From positions 62,001-126,000 of the forward strand of contig NZ_QJKD01000011.1 in assembly GCF_003201875.1 (NCBI RefSeq): a stretch of 64,000 bases of DNA, given 5' to 3'. The position numbers and the translations under genes were made by a program. The notes beneath the pieces were generated by a model that worked only from the letters and a program-made list of their open reading frames with translations, was not told the DNA's origin and did not search any database. Of the stretch, positions 25,218 to 31,952 are shown one piece after another. The stretch is from Hungatella effluvii (GTDB lineage: Bacteria; Bacillota; Clostridia; Lachnospirales; Lachnospiraceae). The stretch's first letter is position 1. Every line of letters starts with the position of its first letter.

Positions 25218-25616
25218 TCAATGGGCATCCTGTCTGATGCCTGCCCTACCCGGATAGAGGAGCGCTTCCAATGTTTCGTTGGATGTATCCTCGCCGACCG
25301 GCCAGTTGATGCTAAGCGCTTTAGCCAGGTTCAACACTTCCTGCACCGTGCTTTTTGAAGGGAGTTTGATTTCGGTAAAAGAGACCGTCCCCTGAGTCGT
25401 TGGCACCAGCGACGGGTGTGATGCGGCGGTTGTCGGTAATGAGGCCTTGGAATTCTCGAAAGCCTCCCTGCGCAGAATCCTCTGCCAGTAGAATAACTGC
25501 TTTTCTGAAATCCCATTGGCTCTGCACCAGGCAGTTTTGGACATACCGCTGTTTATGCATTCATTTAGGACTTTGGTCCAGTGCTCTGCACGGATCTGAT
25601 GGGTGATCTTATCCAT
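25218..25616 (-). pseudogene. Truncated inverted tnpA joined to an IstA-like fragment
   Basis: Reading leftward from 25616, the first about 88 residues equal TnpA of the IS66 unit. At 25355 the sequence switches to an unrelated tail (VQEVLNLAKALSINWPVGED...ETLEALLYPG). That tail resembles the region after the N-terminal HTH of IS21-type IstA transposases (W-P-L-P-E-D...ALEALL). The product (132 aa) is a chimera and unlikely to be functional. It marks the recombination point by which the right end of the composite was built. Confidence 0.7.
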
Positions 25617-25705
25617 AAGATAGCTCCTTTAAAAAACTTGTAGTTTTCTGGAGATTATCTCATGGATAAATACAACTAGCACGGTACTAATTATTTGCCG
25701 TATAC
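25356..25705 (-). repeat. Right long inverted repeat of the composite transposon
   Basis: This 350-bp reverse-complement copy of 20936-21287 ends in ...GCCGTATAC at 25705, adjacent to the second ATAACATC. Confidence 0.9.
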
Positions 25706-25713
25706 ATAACATC
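25706..25713 (+). repeat. Right target-site duplication (ATAACATC)
   Basis: This second copy of the 8-bp duplication is followed by the remaining 9 bp of the interrupted spacer (TGAGAAAAT). Confidence 0.9.
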
Positions 25714-25957
25714 TGAGAAAATGTCTCCGCTAGCGATAGCGGAGTGGATTGAAATTACTGCTACTGTCAATAAAGGTAATATGTTACAGGTCTCCGCTAG
25801 CGATAGCGGAGTGGATTGAAATAAGATCGTCTATCCGGTGTTTCGCAGATTTCGTTGTCTCCGCTAGCGATAGCGGAGTGGATTGAAATACACCCCCAGC
25901 CATGAACATCACAGCTTTGTAGACGTCTCCGCCATCGCTAGCTGTGTGTTTTAAAAT
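25714..25957 (+). CRISPR. Type I-C CRISPR array, distal part with degenerate last repeat
   Basis: This part holds the last 9 bp of the split spacer 29, three canonical 33-bp repeats (25723-25755, 25790-25822, 25857-25889) and three spacers (34, 34, 35 bp). A degenerate terminal repeat (25925-25957) keeps GTCTCCGC at its start and AAAAT at its end but differs at several internal positions. The degenerate repeat marks the old, leader-distal end. These units are now about 4.8 kb from the leader and transcription into them must cross the transposon. Confidence 0.95.
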
Positions 25958-26083
25958 CGTAAGATTATTGCAGAAATAAACCGTTGAGGGGACTCTATCA
26001 GTAATAGCAGAGTATATTAAATTTATGCAAAAAATCAGTTCACAGACGATAAAAGTAAATAGATAGGTTAAGGAGAGCAAAGA

Positions 26084-26737
26084 GTGAAGTACATTTTTAT
26101 ACATGGACTTGGACAGGGGCCAGATAGTTGGAATAAAACAGTTTCCTGCATGAGAGAACAGGAAGAGATTCAATGTTTGAACGTATTTGCATTTAAAAAG
26201 GGATCAGAGATTTCATACAGAAAAGTATATAAGGCTTTTTCGGCGTATTGTGAGTCTATAAAAACGGAGTTTGGTCTTTGTGGTCTTTCTTTGGGCGCTG
26301 TGATTGCGTTAAATTATGTGGTGGAGCATCCGGGAAGGGTAAAGTCGCTGGTCTTGATAGGGGGACAGTGCGTGATGCCGAAGGGGCTTTTAAGATTGCA
26401 GAATATGATATTTCGGGTGATGCCAAATGGGATTTTTAAGAAAATGGGGATAGGTAAAAGAGAACTGATTCAGTTGACAGAATCTATGATGGCATTGGAT
26501 TTCAAAGAAGATTTGGTTAAAGTGGATTGCAGGACTCTGATTGTTTGCGGGGAGAAGGACCAGGCGAACAGAGGGGCGGCTGAAATGATGGCAGAGAAGA
26601 TTCATGGGGCGAGAATAGAGATATTGGAAGGCTGCGGGCATGAAGTGAATGTGGAGGCGCCGGAGAAACTGGCGGAAGTTCTTGATGCGTTTTACGAAGA
26701 AAAGCAGGCTGGGAACCTGACAGGAACCGTGGTGTAA
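26084..26737 (+). CDS. Alpha/beta hydrolase
   Basis: This 217-aa alpha/beta-hydrolase-fold enzyme has an oxyanion segment IHGLGQGPDSW near the N-terminus, a nucleophile elbow GLSLGA (about residues 66-71), an acid in CGEKDQ and the catalytic His in GCGHEVNVEAP. The substrate is unknown; it is an esterase- or thioesterase-like enzyme. The start is GTG 26084, preceded by AAGGAGAG. The 126 bp between the CRISPR end and this gene hold no clear promoter. The following 117 bp hold no gene. Confidence 0.85.
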   Translation: MKYIFIHGLGQGPDSWNKTVSCMREQEEIQCLNVFAFKKGSEISYRKVYKAFSAYCESIKTEFGLCGLSLGAVIALNYVVEHPGRVKSLVLIGGQCVMPKGLLRLQNMIFRVMPNGIFKKMGIGKRELIQLTESMMALDFKEDLVKVDCRTLIVCGEKDQANRGAAEMMAEKIHGARIEILEGCGHEVNVEAPEKLAEVLDAFYEEKQAGNLTGTVV

Positions 26738-27050
26738 GGACAACAACGAGCAGGTGGTGAATAACCATGGTATACTGACATCCGGGAGCATAAAAAGTCA
26801 GGATGAATCAGCAATGACAGGATAGAATGGGACTATACGGAAGGAGATGAGAGGATAAACTGGATCAGCGGCTTGCAGAAGGCGATCGACTATATTGAGA
26901 GTCATCTGACAGAAGAGCTGGGGCGGCGGATATTGCGGCACAGGCAAATTATTCACCGTACCATTTTCAGCGGGTATTTGGGATTTTGTGCGGATACTCT
27001 CTGGGTGAATATATCAGGATGAGGCGGCTCACACTTGCCGGCAGTGAACC

Positions 27051-27213
27051 AGTACAGCGTTGCATAAGTTACGGTGAATTCTGCACTCGCTATTCACGTC
27101 ATGATCACGCCCACGAAGCTAGACGTAGGGTCCACTACGCCGTCGCTTCGCGGACGCGCTCCTGACGCAAATATCAAGCACATAATTCACCGAAACTTAC
27201 GCAATGCTGTACT
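27051..27213 (+). mobile_element. MITE, family A (copy 1)
   Basis: A 163-bp near-palindrome with ends AGTACAGCGTTGCATAAGTT and its imperfect complement. There is no coding content. The central segment (CACGAAGCTAGACGTAGGGT and following) recurs in reverse orientation in the copy at 63074-63238. It interrupts the AraC-type gene. Confidence 0.85.
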
Positions 27214-27397
27214 GGCGTCTACTGATATAAAGGTGATTGAGGCGGCTCTTAAGTATGGCTATGATTCGCCGGAGAGTTTTGGAAGAGCATTTTCGCGTTT
27301 TCATGGGATAACGCCAGTACAGGCAAAGTCGGGCAGAGCAAAGTTAAAATCCTTTTCACGCCTTTCCGTAAAACTTATTTTAGACGGAGGCAGTACT

Positions 27398-27895
27398 ATG
27401 AAGTACAGAATTGAAAAGATGGGTGAGTTAGAGGTTATTGTAAAAAAGAAAAATTTCGCCTGTGATTTGGAGACCAGCAACAGGCAGCTGCCAGAGTTTT
27501 GGGGAGAGTGCTGGACAGATAAGACCATGCTTGAGCTGTTTGAACGGAATCCGAAGGAAGGGATCTTTGGAGATACACTGCTTGGGCTTTGCCTGAGTGA
27601 AAATCCACAAGCGAACGAATTTGTCTATGCGATCGGTATCATGTATGACGGAGGACCGGTTGCGGAAGAATTAAGTGTGGAGAAGATTCCGGCTCACACC
27701 TGGGCGGTCTTTGAATGTGCTGGTCCTATTCCCGGGACTTTTCAGGAGATGCAGCATACGGTCTATTCTGAATTCTTCCCCAGCAGCGAATACCAGCCCG
27801 GCAGCGGACTTGATATTCAGGTTTATCCGGTGGGAGATATGCATACGGATAAGTATGTGTGCCAGCTATGGATTCCAATTGAGAAGAATTCATAG
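27398..27895 (+). CDS. Possible stand-alone GyrI-like effector-binding domain (remnant of the AraC pseudogene)
   Basis: ATG 27398 has GGAGG 7 nt upstream and opens an intact 165-aa frame. It covers exactly the GyrI-like small-molecule-binding domain (MKYRIEKMGELEVIVKKKNF to the end). Such free-standing domains exist and bind hydrophobic compounds. Here it is the C-terminal part of the broken regulator; whether it is still expressed after loss of the upstream start and promoter context is unknown. Confidence 0.45.
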   Translation: MKYRIEKMGELEVIVKKKNFACDLETSNRQLPEFWGECWTDKTMLELFERNPKEGIFGDTLLGLCLSENPQANEFVYAIGIMYDGGPVAEELSVEKIPAHTWAVFECAGPIPGTFQEMQHTVYSEFFPSSEYQPGSGLDIQVYPVGDMHTDKYVCQLWIPIEKNS

Positions 27896-27951
27896 AACGG
27901 CTTTAATGTTGGTAAACAGTGGAAGACAACGGAAATCAGGAGAAAAACAGG

Positions 27952-28389
27952 ATGATTCATCTCAGCAAAGAGGAGTTGACAGAGACGCTTTTTGTGATCG
28001 CCTCGATTGTGGCGAGGTGCGAGAATGCACAGACTAAATTCAGGGAAGGCACCTCTCAGCATACGCTTTTGAAAAACAGAATAAGGGCGCTTTATCTCTC
28101 AAAGGAACTGGTTGAAGCAGAACTTTTGCGAATGGGGGAGCGACTGTCCACGGTGGGTTGTGAAGAGACGGGGAAATGCAAAGCACTGGACAATTGCGAA
28201 ATACTGGGAGAAGGCTCTTTAATGGAGGAACTGAAATCAGCGGTTCCTCCAATTGTTTCCATAATCAGTAAATGTGAGAAGGCGCAGTCGAAATACGAAA
28301 AGGGGACGGCACAGTTTAGGCGGTACGAAAAGATAATCCTTGCCATGAAGGTCTCAAAGACTTTGTTGAAGGACCGGCTGGAGAATTAA
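27952..28389 (+). CDS. Small helical protein made of two homologous repeats
   Basis: The 145-aa protein is not assigned to a family. Two halves resemble each other: LFVIASIVARCENAQTKFREG...LLKNRIRALYLSKELVEAEL and VPPIVSIISKCEKAQSKYEKG...YEKIILAMKVSKTLLKDRL. This indicates an internal duplication of a roughly 50-residue helical unit with a conserved C-E-x-A-Q-x-K core. ATG 27952 follows CAGGAG; a GTG further upstream at 27919 is less likely. There is no signal peptide or membrane span. It lies 56 bp after the GyrI-like frame. Confidence 0.7.
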   Translation: MIHLSKEELTETLFVIASIVARCENAQTKFREGTSQHTLLKNRIRALYLSKELVEAELLRMGERLSTVGCEETGKCKALDNCEILGEGSLMEELKSAVPPIVSIISKCEKAQSKYEKGTAQFRRYEKIILAMKVSKTLLKDRLEN

Positions 28390-28453
28390 GCCGTGCCGGA
28401 GAATTAAGCTGAGCGAAAGTAAAAAATTTACAGGTTTTATAAAATTATCTCCG

Positions 28454-28483
28454 TTGAAGATTGTCCCTCCTCTTACTTATAAT
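28454..28483 (+). promoter_or_regulatory. Promoter for the carbohydrate ABC operon
   Basis: TTGAAG (28454-28459), an 18-bp spacer and TATAAT (28478-28483). The predicted transcript has a roughly 300-nt 5' UTR that now contains a MITE. A second -35-like TTGACA at 28508 has its expected -10 position exactly at the MITE border. Confidence 0.5.
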
Positions 28484-28530
28484 AGACTTATCAGGCAGTA
28501 AGAAGTTTTGACATAAGGAAGCAATGAAAG

Positions 28531-28741
28531 CTGGAGCGTGTTTGAAAATTTATTTCCGCCATCTGCCCTAAGGAATTCACCAGGCTTTGCCCGGTACCCC
28601 TTAGGACTGGCAAGCCCCACTTCGCGGCATATTTGGCCCCAATTCAGTCAGCGTAGCCCACTACGCCTTCTTCATAGGGACCAAATCTCCCACAAAGTGT
28701 GACGCACAGCTGACGATAAGAAATTTTCAAACACGCTCCAG
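28531..28741 (+). mobile_element. MITE, family B
   Basis: A 211-bp non-coding element with perfect 21-bp terminal inverted repeats: CTGGAGCGTGTTTGAAAATT at the left and its complement at the right end (28721-28741). The interior has several imperfect inverted segments (TTTGGCCCC/GGGACCAAA). It lies in the leader of the ABC transporter operon; it is the main content of the gap 28390-28793. Confidence 0.8.
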
Positions 28742-28793
28742 GGTAAGGGGACAAGCAACAGATCAAGAGGACAAACGAGAGGGAGGTTTTACA

Positions 28794-30188
28794 ATGAAGA
28801 AGAGATGGTTTACTCTGACACTGACGGCGGCCGTCATGGCGGGACTCTGTGGCTGTGCGGGGAACAGCGGCACTTCCGGAGCGGGGGACACGGCCGGAGC
28901 GAAAACGGAGGCGGAGACGACTACCGCGAAAGCAGAGACCGTGGCACAGACAGCCAAAGAGGAGCAGAAGGACGAGATAACGCTGCAGTTCTGGGAGATG
29001 AACTACGGAAGCGACGACGCCTACTTGGAGACCTGCGAAAAACTGATTGCACAGTATGAGAGCGAGAATCCGGGCGTAAATATCGAGGTTACGGTACAGC
29101 CGTGGGATAATTATTACCAGCTGTTTTTAACCGCGGTCAGCTCCAATGCGGCGCCGGACGTGGCCAGTGTGGCTCTGGATCTTCCGGACATGTACGCCAG
29201 AATGGGCGAGGCACTGGAACTTAATGACGTAGTGGCGGAGTGGAAACAGGATGGAACCATTGATGACTATGGGGAAGCCACAATGAAATCATTTACTTAC
29301 GACGGCGATCAGATCGCAGTTCCTTATATGGTGGGATACAGAGGGATCTTTTACCGCAGCGATTATTTAAAGGAGTGCGGGATCGAAAAGGTTCCGGAGA
29401 CCTGGGATGAGCTGCTGGCGGCGTGTGAGAAGATCAAAGAGGTCCGCCCGGATCTGACTCCTCTGGATTTCGCGGGAGCAGACATGGGACTGTGGCACTA
29501 TTTCATGTGCTTCGCCATGAGCAATGACGCAGGAATCGTGAAGGAGGACGGTACGCCGGGAAGTACGGATGACAGATATAAGGCGGCCATCGATCTGTTT
29601 AAGACATTCAAGGAAAAAGGCTATGTGGCTGACGGTGTCCTGGGACATAGATCGGCAGATGCGGAGAAACTGTATTACAGCGGCAAGTCCGTGTTCTGGT
29701 TTACCAGCTTCCCGGCTTCTATATTCGACTATCCGGAGATTCTGGAAAATACCGAGGTTTACAGCGCATTTAAGGGACCGGACGGAACAGCGGTCAGAAC
29801 CTCCAGCTTTAGTGACGCTCTGATGGCATTCTCACAGACAAAGCACCCGGAGGAAGCGAAGAAGTTTGTAAAATGGTGGGCAGAGAACTGCAGCGCTTTA
29901 TATACCGAAGGCGGATGCTGGGCGTATCCGGCGAAGAAATCCTTCTTCAGCGGCGAGACCTTTAACAACAAGGTTGCCCAGGGCGTGTTAAATAAGATCG
30001 TGCCGACCGCAGTACCGTGTACCTGGCCGATCGAGAACATTTTCCCGGGATTCTCTCAGGTAAATGGAGAGCAGACGATGAATTACAGCGCACAGGAGGC
30101 GCTTAACGGTAAGGTGGATACCGACGAGATCGCCAGAATTCAGGCAGAAAAGATCCAGGAAGCAATCGACATCGCAACAGAAGAGTAG
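28794..30188 (+). CDS. Carbohydrate ABC transporter substrate-binding lipoprotein
   Basis: This 464-aa family 1 extracellular solute-binding protein has a signal peptide and lipobox LCGC with the lipidated Cys at 21. A Thr/Ala/Glu-rich spacer (about 24-62) leads to the binding-protein fold starting ITLQFWEMNY. Motifs such as TVQPWDNYYQLFLTA and the YPAKKSF region are typical of oligosaccharide-binding members. ATG 28794 follows GAGGGAGG. It is the first gene of an operon with two permeases, a DUF4838 protein and a two-component system. The sugar is unknown. Confidence 0.93.
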   Translation: MKKRWFTLTLTAAVMAGLCGCAGNSGTSGAGDTAGAKTEAETTTAKAETVAQTAKEEQKDEITLQFWEMNYGSDDAYLETCEKLIAQYESENPGVNIEVTVQPWDNYYQLFLTAVSSNAAPDVASVALDLPDMYARMGEALELNDVVAEWKQDGTIDDYGEATMKSFTYDGDQIAVPYMVGYRGIFYRSDYLKECGIEKVPETWDELLAACEKIKEVRPDLTPLDFAGADMGLWHYFMCFAMSNDAGIVKEDGTPGSTDDRYKAAIDLFKTFKEKGYVADGVLGHRSADAEKLYYSGKSVFWFTSFPASIFDYPEILENTEVYSAFKGPDGTAVRTSSFSDALMAFSQTKHPEEAKKFVKWWAENCSALYTEGGCWAYPAKKSFFSGETFNNKVAQGVLNKIVPTAVPCTWPIENIFPGFSQVNGEQTMNYSAQEALNGKVDTDEIARIQAEKIQEAIDIATEE

Positions 30189-30197
30189 TGACCAGAA

Positions 30198-30228
30198 AGG
30201 TCCGGCTTTTATAAAAGGCCGGACCTTC
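30198..30228 (+). terminator. Hairpin between binding protein and permease genes
   Basis: AAGGTCCGGC (30198-30207) pairs perfectly with GCCGGACCTT (30219-30228). It is followed by only a weak T stretch, so it is probably a partial terminator or 3' stabiliser that keeps the binding protein more abundant than the permeases. Confidence 0.65.
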
Positions 30229-30251
30229 ATTAAAAAAAGGAGGGACTGCTG

Positions 30252-31133
30252 ATGGAGAAAAACCGGAGAAGGTTTGGCCTTAAAATGCTGGTCATGCCGA
30301 CGATCATTCTGTTGCTGGTCAGCTTTTATCCGCTGTTTAACAGCATTTATTTAAGTGTTACCAATACGAATATTTTAAAGAAAGGACAGACGGTCCGGTT
30401 TACGGGCGCTGCCAATTTTATCAAGCTGTTTTCGGACAGGACCATGGGGCCGTCCCTGGTGTATTCCCTGGAATATGCGTTTATCTGTGTGGCCGCCAGC
30501 TACGTGCTGGGACTCTTTCTGGCCGTTCTGCTGAATCAGAAGATTAAGGGAAGAGCGCTGTTTCGCGGTCTGATTTTGATTCCATGGGCGATACCGACCG
30601 TAGTCGCTACGGCGAACTGGCTGTGGATCTTAAATGACCAGTCGGGAATCGTAAATGTGATTCTGCAGAGACTGCATCTGACGGATGGGCCGATTCTGTT
30701 CTTTGCGGATCAGAGGATGGCGCGGATCACATGCATCGTGGTGGGAACGTGGAAATCGTATCCGTTTATGTGTATGTCGCTGCTGGCCGGGCTCCAGGGC
30801 GTTCCGGAGGATGTCTACGAATCGGCCAGGATGGACGGGGCCACGGGAATCAAGACATTTTTCTATATTACATTGCCGATGATCCGGAACGTGAGTATGG
30901 TGGTCGTGACTCTGATGTTCATCTGGGGCTTTAACAATTTTGATATTATCTATCTTCTGACGCAGGGCGGGCCGCTGGAGGCGACCTTTACGCTTCCGAT
31001 CTATACATATAATACCGCGTTCTACCGGGGACAGATGGGGTATGCATCCGCCATTTCCATGATGACTCTTGTGATTCTTCTGTTCTTCTGCGCAGTTTAC
31101 ATGAAAATGCAGAAGAGAAAGGATGATGTATGA
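30252..31133 (+). CDS. Carbohydrate ABC transporter permease (MalF/UgpA type)
   Basis: This 293-aa inner-membrane permease has six hydrophobic segments. The EAA loop that contacts the ATPase reads DVYESARMDGATGIKTFF (about residues 189-206). The first span is MLVMPTIILLLVSFYPLF. AAAAAGGAGG precedes ATG 30252. The gene overlaps the next permease by 4 bp. It forms a heterodimer with that permease to import the sugar captured by the lipoprotein. Confidence 0.93.
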   Translation: MEKNRRRFGLKMLVMPTIILLLVSFYPLFNSIYLSVTNTNILKKGQTVRFTGAANFIKLFSDRTMGPSLVYSLEYAFICVAASYVLGLFLAVLLNQKIKGRALFRGLILIPWAIPTVVATANWLWILNDQSGIVNVILQRLHLTDGPILFFADQRMARITCIVVGTWKSYPFMCMSLLAGLQGVPEDVYESARMDGATGIKTFFYITLPMIRNVSMVVVTLMFIWGFNNFDIIYLLTQGGPLEATFTLPIYTYNTAFYRGQMGYASAISMMTLVILLFFCAVYMKMQKRKDDV

Positions 31134-31948
31134 AAAATAAAAAGGGGATCATCTATGCGCTTCTGATCTTTTTCTGCGCGGCTGCCAATTTACCGGTTCT
31201 GTCCATGATTGGAACCGCGCTTAAACCGAGGTCTGAGACGCTGTCAACCGTCTCGCTGTTCACGCTGCATCCTACGCTGGATAATTTTATCCATGTGCTT
31301 ACCAGGACCTCTTTTGCACAGTCACTCGTCAACACGATCTTCGTGGCGCTGATCGTGACGGCGCTGTGTGTGGCATTTTCCACGATGGCCGGTTTCGGAC
31401 TGTCACGGTGCCGCGGCGTGCTTTTTGACGGGTATACGATGTTTCTCATTATCCTTCAGATGCTGCCGGCCATGCTGATTATGATTCCGCTGTATGTGAC
31501 TCTCAGCCGTTTTCATCTGGTGGATACCCATTTCAGCCTTATTCTCATCTATACGGCCATCAATCTGCCGTTCGGTATCTGGACTCTGAAAGGGTTTTTC
31601 GATGATATTCCGACGGAGCTGGACGAGGCCGCCATGATTGACGGATGCAGCCGCTTTCAGGCGTATTGGAGGATCATCCTCCCGTTTTCCCTGCCTGGAG
31701 TGGCGTCGGTGGGAGTGTTTACTCTGATGAATGTGTGGAATGAGTATACGATCGCCAGTATTTTTATCCAGGATAAGAATCTGCGGACGCTGTCAGTGGG
31801 AATCCGGCAGTTTATGATGCAGAATACGACAGACTGGGCTTCCATGAGCGCGGCGGCAACCATCGCGGTTCTTCCGGCGTTCGTCATGATTATATTTGCA
31901 CAGAAGTATTTGGTGGGCGGATTGACTTCCGGTTCCGTGAAAGGATGA
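31130..31948 (+). CDS. Carbohydrate ABC transporter permease (MalG/UgpE type)
   Basis: This 272-aa permease is the partner of the preceding gene. It has six predicted membrane spans, and the EAA loop TELDEAAMIDGCSRFQAYW lies at about residues 163-181. The length is typical for MalG-type subunits. The start ATG 31130 overlaps the upstream stop. No ATPase gene lies in the operon, so a shared MsmK/UgpC-type ATPase encoded elsewhere must drive transport, as is common for this family in Firmicutes. Confidence 0.93.
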   Translation: MKNKKGIIYALLIFFCAAANLPVLSMIGTALKPRSETLSTVSLFTLHPTLDNFIHVLTRTSFAQSLVNTIFVALIVTALCVAFSTMAGFGLSRCRGVLFDGYTMFLIILQMLPAMLIMIPLYVTLSRFHLVDTHFSLILIYTAINLPFGIWTLKGFFDDIPTELDEAAMIDGCSRFQAYWRIILPFSLPGVASVGVFTLMNVWNEYTIASIFIQDKNLRTLSVGIRQFMMQNTTDWASMSAAATIAVLPAFVMIIFAQKYLVGGLTSGSVKG

Positions 31949-31952
31949 GCAG

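Larger units (their letters stand above)
20936..25705 (+). mobile_element. IS66-based composite transposon inserted in a CRISPR spacer
   Basis: This 4,770-bp element is bounded by GTATACGGCAAATAA... and its reverse complement, and by 8-bp direct repeats. It consists of a complete IS66-type unit (20936-23738), a passenger metallopeptidase gene (23785-25170), and an inverted partial IS66 end (25356-25705) nearly identical to the left 352 bp. The duplication flanks the whole structure, so it moved as one unit. It splits spacer 29 of the CRISPR array and separates three distal repeats from the leader. Confidence 0.9.
26855..27895 (+). pseudogene. AraC-family regulator with GyrI-like domain, disrupted
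   Basis: The parts of an AraC-type regulator with a C-terminal effector-binding (GyrI-like) domain are recognisable in order. They are NWISGLQKAIDYIESHLTEEL (first helices), ADIAAQANYSPYHFQRVFG (HTH 1), YDSPESFGRAFSRFHGITP (HTH 2) and the GyrI-like domain. Three lesions are seen. The expected start codon reads ATA (26855). There is a frameshift near 26921-26930. A 163-bp MITE (27051-27213) is inserted after AGSE, with the gene resuming at LASTDIK. The full regulator cannot be made. The intact family protein would have bound small amphipathic effectors. Confidence 0.8.

Noticed and set aside
20936..25705. Two independent IS66 insertions
   Set aside because: A single pair of 8-bp duplications flanks the whole unit, and no duplication flanks the inner right end at 23738.
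25723..25957. A separate second CRISPR array
   Set aside because: The repeats are identical, and the 8-bp duplication shows it is the tail of the first array displaced by the transposon.
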